From: Nitrobacteraceae bacterium AZCC 2146
GTDB taxonomy: Bacteria > Pseudomonadota > Alphaproteobacteria > Rhizobiales > Xanthobacteraceae
Assembly: GCA_036924855.1 (NCBI GenBank)
Contig: JBAGRP010000001.1
Coordinates: 2,976,001 to 3,040,000, forward strand
Direction of reading: 5' to 3'
DNA: 64,000 nucleotides
This document shows positions 17,001 to 25,410 of the stretch, piece by piece. A program made the translations under genes and the position numbers. The stretch's first letter is position 1. The number at the start of each line of letters is the position of its first letter. The notes beneath the pieces are model-generated. The model saw nothing but the letters and a program-made list of their open reading frames with translations, did no database searches and was not told the origin of the DNA.

Positions 17001-17461
17001 AAAACCTCAACGAGATGGTGGAGCAATGCGTCGCGGTGATGCAGCCGCAGGCCAATCGCGGCCGCATCATCATCCGCACCTCGCTGGCGCACCTGCTGCC
17101 GACCATCGTCGCCGACGCCCGCGCGCTGCGCCAGATTACGCTGAACCTGATCGGCAATTCGATCCACCTCGCCAATGCCGGGGGTCAGGTGATCGTCTCG
17201 ACCGCTCTGTCGGATTTCGGCGAGGTGGTGCTGCGCGTCCGTGACACAGGCCACAGCCTCAACGACAATGAACTCGCCGCCGCAATGGAGCCGTTCGGCA
17301 GCCAAGCCCCGGCGGATCAGTCCTCGGAGAGTTCGGGCGTCAGCCTGTCGCTCACCAAGGCGCTGGTCGAAGCCAACCGCGCCCGCTTCCAGATCAAGAC
17401 CGCGCCGAGTTCGGGCACGCTGATCGAAGTGGTGTTTTCCAACGCGACGGTGAAGGCGTAG
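14087..17461 (+). CDS. Large PAS-containing sensor histidine kinase, PdhS/DivJ/PleC-like
   Basis: From MNSAEFQLRG the product is 1124 residues; a TTG 21 codons upstream is the longer option. No membrane segments are seen. PAS-like units occur near 25-220, 365-480, 620-740 and 760-880 (the last has ILDTTAEGVIMFDAEGNINSCNRSAE), separated by long Glu/Pro/Ala-rich linkers. The dimerisation box ISHEVRTPLNAIIGF contains the phospho-acceptor His904, and LSRIETGKLDL follows. The N-box NLIGNSIHLA is present. The ATP-lid boxes are unusual: DTGHSLND replaces DTGxGM, and SGVSLSLTKALVEAN replaces GTGLGLPLTKAL. The tail TKALVEANRARFQIKT and H-box place it with the PdhS/DivJ/PleC kinases that signal to DivK in cell-cycle control. 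Reduced kinase or predominantly phosphatase activity is possible but unproven. Confidence 0.85.
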   Translation: MNSAEFQLRGVEDARLAVHATSNQPAWLWSLDGTRILWANPVSAKLFGARNAAALFAKTFGPADQHRRQIAQLGSRLPPNATARLERLRGFGAALGSLMTCACTRLEFPDGGAGILVVAVEPTGRFMPLVERLQNLVEGIDTPIAAFARDGLFIGASEAARALLGFRNLSDAGLDAARSNALKDGRVETPIGFGHMVLQRVGSGADVGLVALIAPGAVHAALRKHQADETVEPPHEIHATDEAAPAVTEPPVELADVVEVDPALAPSELIEHAAEVERLPEEEVVAEHHETAPLDEPVAQDVEHIAEQVEPETTSQLEAAIAETIAQAETPYETQEHEPSPYVEAVADEPAPLAPAPLEPRTSPLRFTWQIDADGHFVLGSDEFTKLIGARTAAAFGRKWNDIAAEFELDPDGRVVKAMATHQTWSGITLLWPVDGGGRLPVELSGLPLFDRERHFAGYRGFGICRDLDGMARLAELRRHEIISDPPPRSLSADIAQAGPVGDRLDDPLAPTTEPAPEPPPTEPDSTVEPPKNVVPFRPGDQKSPVLTPVENSAFNELARQLSQRLEAETGLTTDQREPQPVQVEEPEVMPEQIASPEMIPASGTQPAWLATPPAPARGEMLRDKTLLDLLPVGVLIYRLDRLLFANPAFLARMNYPTLQALEEAGGLDALYVEPDVSSTSSTSDGGTAVTISATEKSGDAAARAPTEARLFSIAWDNEPAHALIFSSSRAEPAVEPAAVAAPAMTADEPLPAGAIDGEELAAILDTTAEGVIMFDAEGNINSCNRSAEALFGYNGEQLTQRNVTDLFAPESRRVVRDYLDSIKEAGVASLLDHGREALGQARAGGLIPLSMMMGRTRPDGPNFFAVFRDLTQAKKTESELLHARRQADRAATAKADVLARISHEVRTPLNAIIGFAEVMIDQRFGPLGNERYVEYMKDIRASGERVIAIVNDLLDLSRIETGKLDLAFTTQNLNEMVEQCVAVMQPQANRGRIIIRTSLAHLLPTIVADARALRQITLNLIGNSIHLANAGGQVIVSTALSDFGEVVLRVRDTGHSLNDNELAAAMEPFGSQAPADQSSESSGVSLSLTKALVEANRARFQIKTAPSSGTLIEVVFSNATVKA

Positions 17462-17512
17462 GGGCGCGTCTCGGTCACGCACGCCCTCTCAACGCGCACG
17501 CCCTCTCAATAT

Positions 17513-17562
17513 GTCGTCCCGGACACCCGGCTTGTGCTCGCACGCTCGCTTGCCGGGACGAC
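17513..17562. repeat. Intergenic palindromic element (GTCGTCCCGG type)
   Basis: GTCGTCCCGG at 17513-17522 and CCGGGACGAC at 17553-17562 form a perfect 10-bp stem. The same ends recur at 32077-32191, so this is a dispersed repeat family. Here it follows the kinase gene and could act as its terminator. Confidence 0.8.
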
Positions 17563-17586
17563 GGTTTTCCTCAAGCTGGAATCCCT

Positions 17587-18880
17587 CTAGCAGTTTGCTG
17601 AAAAACCCACTGGCGACGGCGATGGCTTGATGATTCACTTCATTCATCTCGAATCGATGGGGCGAACATGCGAGGCGGATTTTTGGATCAGGGCGGGTTG
17701 TTCTCGTACATCTCGCCGGAGGCACGAGTACCTCCGCACCATCCGCTGAGGAAGATCCGGGAGCTTGTCCGCGATGTGCTGAGCGAGCTGAACCGCAGCC
17801 TTGGGAGGCTCTATGCCAGCGAAGGGCGTCCCTCGATCCCTCCGGAGCAGTTGCTGAGCGCGTTGCTGCTACAGGTGTTCTACGGCATTCGGTCGGAACG
17901 CCAGTTGATGGAGCAACTGGACTACAATCTTTTGTACCGCTGGTTCGTGGGGCTTTCGCCGGACGATCGGGTCTGGGATCCTACCACCTTCACCAAGAAC
18001 CGAGACCGGCTGCAGAACGGCGAGGTGTTTACGAAGTTCATGACCAGGCTTCTGAACCATCCACAGGTCAAGCCGCTGTTGTCGGACGAGCATTTTTCGG
18101 TAGACGGAACGCTGATCGAAGCCTGGGCATCACAGAAGAGCTTTCGCCCAAAGGACGGCAGCGGTGATGGCGACGGCGGCGCGAACTTCCATGGCCAGAA
18201 GCGCAAGAACGACACGCATGCGAGTGCGACCGATCCCGACAGCCGGCTCTACCGCAAGGCCGCCGGGCGGGAGGCGAAGCTTTGCTATATGGGCCACGCC
18301 ACCATGGAGAACCGGCATGGGCTGGCGGTGGCCGGCATGGTCACGCACGCCAATGGCACCGCCGAGCGCCGCGCCGCGGAGATCATGCTGAAGGCCAGGA
18401 GCAAAGCCGCTGGCCACCGCATCACCGCCGGTGAGGACAAGGCCTATGACACCGCCGATCATGTGACCACTCTTCGTGCCATGAAGGTCACACCGCATGT
18501 GACGCAGAACAACGGCATCACCAAAACCGGAACAGCCCGCAAGAGTGCCATCGATGAGCGCACCACGCGGCATCAAGGTTATGGCATGTCGCAATCACGC
18601 CGTGCGATGATCGAGTGCATGTTCGGTTGGGGCAAGCAACACGGGACTATGCGCAAGACCAAACATCGCGGCATCGGTCGCGTCGCCGCAAACTTCATGC
18701 TCAATCTGATCGCCTATAACCTGATCCGCATTCCCAAACTGGTTGCTGCGTAGCCAAGCCGGTATCCAAACCACCAAAGCACCTCAACCAGCGAACGCTC
18801 CGCCCCAGAAAAAGGACCCGCGACACAATAATCGCCAATCGCCAATCGCCGCTTTCTTAAGTTTTTCCGCAGACTGCTAG
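17587..18880 (+). mobile_element. IS5-like insertion sequence with CTAG flanks
   Basis: One transposase gene is bounded by imperfect 15-bp terminal inverted repeats, CAGTTTGCTGAAAAA at 17591-17605 and TTTTTCCGCAGACTG at 18862-18876 (13 of 15 match). Each end is followed outward by CTAG (17587-17590 and 18877-18880), which fits the YTAR target duplication of the IS5 group, although CTAG could also be part of the inverted repeat. The element is about 1.29 kb and appears intact. It sits 95 bases before the start of the iron-binding protein gene. Confidence 0.88.
17668..18753 (+). CDS. IS5 family DDE transposase
   Basis: A complete 361-residue transposase. The N-terminal DUF772-type domain (RKIRELVRDVLSEL, then LLSALLLQVFYGIRSERQL) is followed by a DDE catalytic domain: first Asp in FSVDGTLIEAW, second Asp in AGEDKAYDTADH, and Glu in MIECMFGWGKQ. 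A glycine- and aspartate-rich insert (GSGDGDGGANF) precedes the KRKNDTHASATDPD segment typical of this group. The reading frame is uninterrupted and inverted repeats are present, so the copy may be active. The start ATG is 62 bases inside the left inverted repeat. Confidence 0.94.
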   Translation: MRGGFLDQGGLFSYISPEARVPPHHPLRKIRELVRDVLSELNRSLGRLYASEGRPSIPPEQLLSALLLQVFYGIRSERQLMEQLDYNLLYRWFVGLSPDDRVWDPTTFTKNRDRLQNGEVFTKFMTRLLNHPQVKPLLSDEHFSVDGTLIEAWASQKSFRPKDGSGDGDGGANFHGQKRKNDTHASATDPDSRLYRKAAGREAKLCYMGHATMENRHGLAVAGMVTHANGTAERRAAEIMLKARSKAAGHRITAGEDKAYDTADHVTTLRAMKVTPHVTQNNGITKTGTARKSAIDERTTRHQGYGMSQSRRAMIECMFGWGKQHGTMRKTKHRGIGRVAANFMLNLIAYNLIRIPKLVAA

Positions 18881-18974
18881 AACGCCCGGATCGCGACATT
18901 CCGTCGCGGGATGCCCGCGAGCCGCTGCGCTACTGACACCGGCATTGCCACCCGCTTTTTGCCGGAGCCCATTC

Positions 18975-19997
18975 ATGATCAAACGCCACATCCTCGCCGT
19001 GGCCTCCGCCGTCGTCTTTGCCGCGCTTGGCGCTTCCGCGCTGCAGGCCGCCGAGGAAGTCAACGTCTACACCTATCGCGAGACCAAACTGGTGCAGCCG
19101 CTGTTCGATGCGTTCAGCAAGGACACCGGCGTCAAGGTCAATGTGATCTCCGCCAGTTCCGGCCTCGAGCAGCGCATGAAAGCCGAGGGTGCCAACAGCC
19201 CCGCCGACGTGCTGCTGACGGTGGACATCGGCCGCATCGACGATGCCGTGCAGGCCGGGGTAACACAGCCGATCAAGTCTGACGTGATCGACAAGATCGT
19301 CCCGGCGCAATACCGCGATCCCGACGGCCAATGGGCCGGCATCTCGATGCGCGCCCGCGTGATCTATGCCTCGAAGGACCGGGTCAAGCAGGACGCCATC
19401 ACCTATGAAGAACTCGCCGATCCGAAGTGGAAGGGCAAGATCTGCATCCGTTCCGGCCAGCACATCTACAACAACGGCCTGTTCGCCGCCTATGTGGCCA
19501 AGCACGGCGAAGCCAAGGCCGAGGAATGGCTGCGCGGCGTCAAGGCCAACCTCGCGCAAAAACCGTCGGGCGGCGACCGCGAGACCGCGCGCGACGTGGC
19601 GGCCGGCAAATGCGACATCGGCATCGGCAACACCTATTACTGGGCGCTGATGATGAACGCCGATCCCGAGAAGAAGCCGTGGGCCGAAGCCACCCGCGTC
19701 ATCCTGCCGACCTTCGAAGGCGGCGGCACCCATGTGAATCTCTCTGCCGTGCTGCTGGCCAAGCATGCGCCGAACAAGGCCAATGCGATCAAGCTGATCG
19801 AATGGCTGGCCGGCGAACACGCGCAGCAGATGTATGCCGACTCCAACTACGAATACCCGATCCGCGCCGGCGTCGCCGTCAATCCGACCATCGCCGGCTA
19901 CGGCAAGCTGAATGCCGACCCGATGCCGGTCGCCAAGATTGCGGCGAACCGCAAGGCGGCGGCGACGCTGGTGGACAAGGTCGGGTTCGATAATTGA
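18975..19997 (+). CDS. fbpA: Iron(III) ABC transporter substrate-binding protein
   Basis: A 340-residue periplasmic protein from MIKRHILAV; residues 1-25 are a signal peptide cleaved near ALQA-AEEV. The mature protein opens VNVYTYRETKLVQPLFDAF as in FbpA/FutA/IdiA ferric-binding proteins. The paired tyrosines that coordinate iron are in GNTYYWALMM, and the TFEGGGTHVNLS loop is typical. It delivers ferric iron to the permease encoded 67 bases downstream. No ATPase gene follows in this window. An IS element sits just upstream, so only about 95 bases remain for a native promoter. The intergenic gap to fbpB holds a strong hairpin that may favour expression of the binding protein over the permease. 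Confidence 0.9.
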   Translation: MIKRHILAVASAVVFAALGASALQAAEEVNVYTYRETKLVQPLFDAFSKDTGVKVNVISASSGLEQRMKAEGANSPADVLLTVDIGRIDDAVQAGVTQPIKSDVIDKIVPAQYRDPDGQWAGISMRARVIYASKDRVKQDAITYEELADPKWKGKICIRSGQHIYNNGLFAAYVAKHGEAKAEEWLRGVKANLAQKPSGGDRETARDVAAGKCDIGIGNTYYWALMMNADPEKKPWAEATRVILPTFEGGGTHVNLSAVLLAKHAPNKANAIKLIEWLAGEHAQQMYADSNYEYPIRAGVAVNPTIAGYGKLNADPMPVAKIAANRKAAATLVDKVGFDN

Positions 19998-20025
19998 TCT
20001 TGTCACCTCGTCCTGCGCTTCTTCC

Positions 20026-20052
20026 TTCCCTCTCCCGTTGTGGGAGAGGGAA
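20026..20052 (+). repeat. Intercistronic hairpin between fbpA and fbpB
   Basis: TTCCCTCTCCC and GGGAGAGGGAA form a perfect 11-bp stem with a five-base loop between the fbpA stop and the fbpB start. It could stabilise the upstream mRNA or attenuate read-through, giving more binding protein than permease. Similar G/C-purine blocks occur at 28814-28925. Confidence 0.8.
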
Positions 20053-20064
20053 AACAGGCGCCGC

Positions 20065-21705
20065 GTGAAAAACTCCCGTCCCGAAATCATCGCCACCACC
20101 ATCGCCGCGCTCACCGCGCTGGCGGTCGCAGCGCCGGTGATCAGCATCGCCATGCTGGCGCTGCAGCCGGCGCCCGATCTGTGGCAGCACCTGATCGCCT
20201 ATGTGCTGCCGCAAGCGCTACGCGACACTGCGCTGCTGTTATTCGGCGTCGGCTGCGTCGCGCTTGGGATCGGCGCCGGCTCCGCGTGGCTGATCTCGTC
20301 GCATGAATTTCCCGGCCGCGCTTTGCTGCTCTGGCTGATGCCGCTGCCGCTGGCGATCCCGACCTACCTGGCGGCTTATGTGTATGTCGACCTGTTCGAG
20401 CCGCTCGGCCTCGTGCACCGCGCGCTTGCCACGACAATGCCGCTGCGCGACGCCGTCGCCTGGCTGCCAACCATGCGCTCGCTGCCCGGCGCCATCTTCG
20501 TGATCGGTCTCGTGCTATACCCTTACGTCTATCTCTCCGCGCGCGCGATGTTTCAGCATCGCAGCGCGGAGTTTGCCGAAGCGGCAAAGGTGCTCGGCGC
20601 CAGCGGCTGGACAACATTTCGTCGAATCTCGCTGCCGATGGCGCGCCCCGCGCTCGCGGTCGGCCTCGCGCTGGTGTCGCTGGAAACGCTGAACGACATC
20701 GGCGCCAGCGAATATCTGGGGGTCCGCACGCTGACCGTCTCGATCTTCACCACCTGGCTCAATCGCGGCAGCCTTGCCGGCGCGGCGCAGCTGTCACTGT
20801 TCATGCTGGCGATCATCGGCGTGCTGATCGCCATGGAACGCGCCGGGCGTCGCAATGTCAGTGTCGAATTTTCAGCGGAGAATCCGCGGCTGGCGCCGCG
20901 TACGCTGCTGGTTGGCATCAAGGGCTGGCTCGCCTTCGTCGCCTGCCTGATCCCGGCGCTGCTCGGCTTCGCGGTGCCGGTGCTTTATCTGCTGCGCGAA
21001 AGCCTTCGCCGCGGGTTGTTGTCGAGCGAAACCTCGGTGTGGCGCGATGCCGGCCATACCATCACGCTGGCGGCGATCGCCACGGCCATCGCGCTGCTGC
21101 TCGGCCTCATCGTGATCATTGCGCAGCGCTGGCAATCGTCGCGGCTGACCAACCTCTCGCTCGCGGTCGCGCAGGCCGGCTACGCGCTGCCCGGCCTGGT
21201 GCTGGCATTGGGCCTGTTGACGCCGGTGCTGGCGATCGACGGCGCGTTCAATACGCTGGTGGCATGGCTCGGCCTGAGTTCACCGGGCCTTGTCATGGTC
21301 GGCTCGGGCGCCGCGGTGGTGATCGCCTATGTGATCCGCTTTCTTGCGGTACCGACCGGCTTCATCAAGGCCGGATTCGAGCGCATCCCGCTCGACTATG
21401 ACGACAGCGCCCGCACCGCCGGCGCGCCACAACTCACCACGCTGCGCCGCGTGCAGCTGCCGCTCCTGCAGCCGGCGCTGCTCGGCGCCGTCATCGTGGT
21501 GTTCGTCGATTGCCTGAAGGAGTTGCCGGCGACGCTGCTGTTGCGCCCGCTCAATGTCGAGACGCTGGCAACGTCGATCTACCAATACGCCAGTCGCGGC
21601 AGCTTCGAGGAAGGCTCATTGGCTGCGCTCTTGATCGTTGCCGCGAGCATCGGCCCGGTGGCGTGGCTGACGCGCTTTGCCGATGTGCCGAAGGGGCCGG
21701 TGTGA
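20065..21705 (+). CDS. fbpB: Iron(III) ABC transporter permease
   Basis: A 546-residue integral membrane protein, the fused double-permease type of the FbpB/SfuB family. I start it at GTG 20065 (KNSRPEIIATT) because upstream codons overlap the hairpin region and read as non-coding. Two MetI-like permease domains are visible, each with the EAA-type cytoplasmic loop: EFAEAAKVLGASGWTTFRRISLP in the first half and DYDDSARTAGAPQLTTLRRVQLP in the second. About 12 transmembrane helices are expected. It forms the channel for ferric iron delivered by FbpA; the ATPase FbpC is not adjacent and must be encoded elsewhere or shared. Confidence 0.9.
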   Translation: MKNSRPEIIATTIAALTALAVAAPVISIAMLALQPAPDLWQHLIAYVLPQALRDTALLLFGVGCVALGIGAGSAWLISSHEFPGRALLLWLMPLPLAIPTYLAAYVYVDLFEPLGLVHRALATTMPLRDAVAWLPTMRSLPGAIFVIGLVLYPYVYLSARAMFQHRSAEFAEAAKVLGASGWTTFRRISLPMARPALAVGLALVSLETLNDIGASEYLGVRTLTVSIFTTWLNRGSLAGAAQLSLFMLAIIGVLIAMERAGRRNVSVEFSAENPRLAPRTLLVGIKGWLAFVACLIPALLGFAVPVLYLLRESLRRGLLSSETSVWRDAGHTITLAAIATAIALLLGLIVIIAQRWQSSRLTNLSLAVAQAGYALPGLVLALGLLTPVLAIDGAFNTLVAWLGLSSPGLVMVGSGAAVVIAYVIRFLAVPTGFIKAGFERIPLDYDDSARTAGAPQLTTLRRVQLPLLQPALLGAVIVVFVDCLKELPATLLLRPLNVETLATSIYQYASRGSFEEGSLAALLIVAASIGPVAWLTRFADVPKGPV

Positions 21706-21917
21706 CGACTAGTTGGCAGACTTCCGGGCCGTGATGATGACGAGCTTCGCCAGGTGGATCATTGAGTCGCTGGGGATAATTTATTACGCAGTCGGCGGCG
21801 CCCGCATTTGAACGAAACGGAGCGAGCTGATTAAATCGCCTTGCTCCCGGTTGACAAGAAGCAGGTGGGTTGCGCAACTCGGATACGTTGCTTCACGCTC
21901 AGCCTGGACCCGCCTGA

Positions 21918-23624
21918 ATGACAATCCGCAAGAAAATCTTTCTTCTCGCCGGCATTCTGCTTGCGCTGTTTGGCGTCGTGGTCGGCGCACTCGCCGTTAT
22001 GCAAAAGCTGGACAGCGACCAAATCAACAACATTGCTGAATACGAGCTGCCGTTGACGCGGCTGGTCGCAGAGATCGATGTCGGTACCGACAGGTACGAA
22101 CTCGAGATCTTGCGTGCGCTGCGACTTGATCCCCTGAATCCTCCGGACCTCGCGGAGGCCATTTCCGCCAAGCAGACGACCACCGACGAGTTGCGCGCGG
22201 ATGTTGACGCAGCCACCGTATTGCTCGCCAAGGCGATCCGGGATTCGAGCTACCGGACCGCCGAGCGCGTCGAACTGGCGCGCATAGAGGGATCGTTCAA
22301 GTACCTCAGCCGTAACCTCGAGGGATTTCTGGCCGCTGGCGACCTAACGATGGCGGCCCTTGCCGATGGCCGACGCGAGGATGCCCGGACGGCCTCACTT
22401 GGCTTCGTCAGGTTTGCGCAGGCCTTCGGACCGGACCTTTCCGAGATTCGCCATAACCTTGCCAGCCTGACGGATCGGGCAACCCGCGCTGTTCTGGCGA
22501 GACAACTGCTTAACACTTATCTGAGCTTTGCCTTGTTCGTGGCCGCCTGTGGCGTCGGCATCGGCATCAGCGCAGTGGGATCGGCTCGCGTGGTCCGCGG
22601 TTTGCGCCAGCTGGTGATCCGCACCCGCGCCATCGAATCCGGTACGGATTCGGAGCCCTTGCCGATTCTCACGCGCGACGAGGTTGGCGAACTCGCACGA
22701 TCGTTCAACCGCATGGTCGAGGAGCTTCGCGCGCGGGAACGCATCAAGGATACGTTCGGCAAGTTTATCGACCCGCGCATCGTCAGCCGCCTGATCGGCA
22801 GCGGAGCCGAACAGGCTGAGCGCCGCACGCTGACTATCTTCTTTTCGGACATCAAGGACTTCAGCGGCATCAGCGAGCAGCTGACCGCCAGCGCCGTCAT
22901 CAATCTGCTGAACAGCTATTTCGGAACGGTCGCCGACGTTATTCATGCCCATCACGGCTTCATCGACAAGTACATCGGCGACGCTGTCATGGCGTTCTGG
23001 GTCTCACCGTTTTCCGCCGGCGATGATCACGCCAGCGACGCCTGCCTCGCTGCGATTGCACAACAGGAAGCGATCGCCCTGCTTCGTGCCCGGTTGCCCG
23101 AGATCACCGGGATGCGACGCAACCCGCCCAGGCTTGCTATCCGGATGGGAATCGCTACCGGCGAGGCCTTGGTCGGGACCATCGGCTCGGATTCGGCACG
23201 GTCCTATACCGTGATCGGCGACACGGTGAACCTCGCCTCGCGTCTCGAGGGCATCAACAAACTCTACGGCACCTCGCTCATCCTCAGCGAGGAAACCTAT
23301 CGAATGGCGCAACAGGTCGTTGAGGCACGCGAACTTGATCTTATCACGGTCGCGGGCAAGACCGAGCCGGTTCGTATCTACGAGGCAATGGGCCGCGTTG
23401 GCGCGCTCACGCCGGAACGAATTCAGCTTCGCGAGATGTTCGCCAACGGTCTCGCGGCCTATCGCCGGCAGGATTGGGACGAGGCACAGACGTGCTTCGA
23501 AAACTGCCTCCTCCGTGAGGCGGAGGACGGACCTTCGCGCCTGTTTATCGACCGCGTCAGCCAATTGCGCAGCGTTCCGCCGCCAGTCGACTGGGACGGG
23601 GTCTGGCATTTTATTAAGAAATGA
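21918..23624 (+). CDS. Membrane-bound class III adenylate/guanylate cyclase with HAMP domain
   Basis: A 568-residue protein. A membrane helix at residues 7-28, a periplasmic helical sensor region of about 165 residues, and a second membrane helix near 195-218 lead into a HAMP domain (VVRGLRQLVIRTRAIESG... ARSFNRMVEEL). The catalytic domain spans about 295-480: metal-binding Asp in TIFFSDIKDFSGISE and the second in DKYIGDAVMAFW, with SYTVIGDTVNLASRLEG near the end. These are the motifs of class III cyclases making cAMP or cGMP. The C-terminal 90 residues are helical and TPR-like. It is monocistronic and converges on the hydrolase gene. Confidence 0.9.
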   Translation: MTIRKKIFLLAGILLALFGVVVGALAVMQKLDSDQINNIAEYELPLTRLVAEIDVGTDRYELEILRALRLDPLNPPDLAEAISAKQTTTDELRADVDAATVLLAKAIRDSSYRTAERVELARIEGSFKYLSRNLEGFLAAGDLTMAALADGRREDARTASLGFVRFAQAFGPDLSEIRHNLASLTDRATRAVLARQLLNTYLSFALFVAACGVGIGISAVGSARVVRGLRQLVIRTRAIESGTDSEPLPILTRDEVGELARSFNRMVEELRARERIKDTFGKFIDPRIVSRLIGSGAEQAERRTLTIFFSDIKDFSGISEQLTASAVINLLNSYFGTVADVIHAHHGFIDKYIGDAVMAFWVSPFSAGDDHASDACLAAIAQQEAIALLRARLPEITGMRRNPPRLAIRMGIATGEALVGTIGSDSARSYTVIGDTVNLASRLEGINKLYGTSLILSEETYRMAQQVVEARELDLITVAGKTEPVRIYEAMGRVGALTPERIQLREMFANGLAAYRRQDWDEAQTCFENCLLREAEDGPSRLFIDRVSQLRSVPPPVDWDGVWHFIKK

Positions 23625-23637
23625 CCCGTTGGTGGGT

Positions 23638-24444
23638 TCACGCGCGCGCCCGGGTCATATGTTGCGAGATCAACCGGGCCGCTTCACGGGCGTGCGTCGA
23701 AATCATGAAATGCGCAGCTCCGGCGACGGTTGCGACAACGGCGTTCGGGATGCACCGGCCGAGAAGCGCATTCGCGCGTTGCACGGTCGGGTGACTATCC
23801 CCGCCCCAGAAAACAAGCGTTGGGATATCGACGGTCGCAAGCAAGTCGGGTGTCAGCTGAAAGCCATATGCACTTTCCCAATCCAGAAGATTGACCGGCG
23901 TCGTTTCAGCCGCGTAGTCGCGAACGCGTTGCGGCCAGGCGGCGAAAGTGCCGGCGCCGCCATAGAAGTCGATCATCTGTTCGATCGCGGCTGTCTCGCC
24001 AGCCTGGAACGCAGCGAAATAAGCGTCGGTCATCTCCCGAAATACCTGATAGTGCCGGCACTCTCCCATCGAGCGCAATATTTCCAGCGCCGGCGCTTCG
24101 ACAATCGTCAGACTCAACAATGGCACGCGCTTTCGAAGCGCGACGGCGAGCGCCGTCAGTCCGCCAAACGAATGGCCGACCAGATGCACCGGACTGGCTG
24201 CGCGTCGAATCACCGCTTCAATGACCTCTGCCTCGTGAGCGATATCGACATCCAGAGCCGTGCGACGTTCCGCCGTGCCGCCGTATCCGAGCAGACTGGT
24301 GGTCACGCAGCGAAGGCCGTAGGCCCACTGCGTGACCACAGGCCGCCATGCAGCACCTGTGCTGCATGACCCCGGTACCAAGACGACCGTAGGGCCTTCT
24401 CCACTTTCGTCATATTCGATGCGTCCGCGTTCATCTTCGATCAC
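23638..24444 (-). CDS. Alpha/beta hydrolase
   Basis: A 268-residue single-domain hydrolase. The oxyanion region VVLVPGSCSTGAAW, the nucleophile elbow VGHSFGGLTAL (Ser in GHSFG), an acid in VFWGGDSHPTV and the terminal His in AGAAHFMISTH outline a complete Ser-Asp-His triad. The start MIEDERGRIEYDESG is preceded by AGGAACTTTAAC. It follows the methyltransferase gene by 30 bases on the same strand, so the two are probably co-transcribed, and the cap region around ETAAIEQMIDFYGG gives no clear substrate. Esterase, lactonase or C-C hydrolase are all possible. Confidence 0.85.
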   Translation of the reverse strand: MIEDERGRIEYDESGEGPTVVLVPGSCSTGAAWRPVVTQWAYGLRCVTTSLLGYGGTAERRTALDVDIAHEAEVIEAVIRRAASPVHLVGHSFGGLTALAVALRKRVPLLSLTIVEAPALEILRSMGECRHYQVFREMTDAYFAAFQAGETAAIEQMIDFYGGAGTFAAWPQRVRDYAAETTPVNLLDWESAYGFQLTPDLLATVDIPTLVFWGGDSHPTVQRANALLGRCIPNAVVATVAGAAHFMISTHAREAARLISQHMTRARA

Positions 24445-24474
24445 TGTTAAAGTTCCTCGGAACTGACGATCTGG

Positions 24475-25323
24475 TCAGCGTTTGATGATCACAATCTCAA
24501 GGTATTCGCTCGGAATGACCACCGTGCCGTCGTCAGCGCGGTTCATCCGCCCGATCAGCGCCAGCAAATCGTTTCTCAATTCCTGCTGCTTCGCCTCGTC
24601 GAGCGCGGCAAAGGCCTTGAGTATTGGACCGTAGTAGCTGTTGAATATCTCCAGGAAGTGCTCAGGAGACCGGTAGCGGAACGAGAAATTGCGAGGCTCA
24701 GCGTTGATCGAAGCAGCCTTCGCTCCAAACATCTCCGCGATGCGCGCCTGCGTGCCCCACAGCGCCGGCGATTTCGCTCCTGCCGGCGGCGGCAGGTACT
24801 TGCCGAGGGTTTTGAAGACCTGGCCGATAAAACCATCCGGCGTCCAATTCGCCAGGCCGATCTTGCCTCCGCTCCTGCACACCCTCAGAAGTTCAGCCGC
24901 CGCCTGATCCTGGTTGGGCGTAAACATGACCCCGAAGGTCGAGACGACCACATCGAAACTGGCGTCGGCAAAACTCAACGCCTCTGCGTCCGCTTCCTTG
25001 AATTCAACCGACAGGCCTTCCGCCGCGGCGCGAATCCGGCCACGCTCGAGCAGGCTCGGCACGTAGTCGGTGGACACGACATCGCACCAGCGGCGCGCCG
25101 CAGCGAGCGTGACATTGCCGTTTCCGGCCGCGACGTCGAGAACCTTCTGTCCGGAGCGCAGATCGAGCGCTTCGCAGAGATCCTCGCCGACGATCTGCAG
25201 CGTGGTACCGACGACGGCGTAATCACCGGACGACCATGCGCCGTGCTGGCGAGCCTTCAGCGCTTCAAGGTCGGGATGGCCGGACTGGGCGGTCTGATGG
25301 TAAGCGGCGGATGATGTAGCCAT
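24475..25323 (-). CDS. Class I SAM-dependent methyltransferase
   Basis: A 282-residue protein from MATSSAAYHQTA; GAAGGAGT sits eight bases ahead, whereas the longer reading overlaps the upstream small gene. Motif I is VLDVAAGNGNVTLAAA, motif II-like DYVPSLLERGR follows, motif post-I is EADAEALSFADASFDVVVSTFGVMF, and LLRVCRSGGKIGLANWTPDG is the usual motif III. This is the UbiE/COQ5-like fold. The C-terminal part (FRYRSPEHFLEIFNSYYGP) is seen in rhizobial methyltransferases of unknown substrate. The gene is the second of a small operon: 52-aa peptide, methyltransferase, hydrolase. It is divergent from an AraC-TPR regulator that may control it. Confidence 0.87.
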   Translation of the reverse strand: MATSSAAYHQTAQSGHPDLEALKARQHGAWSSGDYAVVGTTLQIVGEDLCEALDLRSGQKVLDVAAGNGNVTLAAARRWCDVVSTDYVPSLLERGRIRAAAEGLSVEFKEADAEALSFADASFDVVVSTFGVMFTPNQDQAAAELLRVCRSGGKIGLANWTPDGFIGQVFKTLGKYLPPPAGAKSPALWGTQARIAEMFGAKAASINAEPRNFSFRYRSPEHFLEIFNSYYGPILKAFAALDEAKQQELRNDLLALIGRMNRADDGTVVIPSEYLEIVIIKR

Positions 25324-25410
25324 GATTGTTACTCCTTCGGTGGTGGTTTTCGATGGTTTCGTTTGGTGCGCGACAAGCGCACCATGACCGTCAATGCCGT
25401 AGCTCGGCAT

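Noticed and set aside
16271..17482. Minus-strand frame of 403 codons over the histidine kinase
   Set aside because: Mirror of the kinase domain; no start signal or domain.
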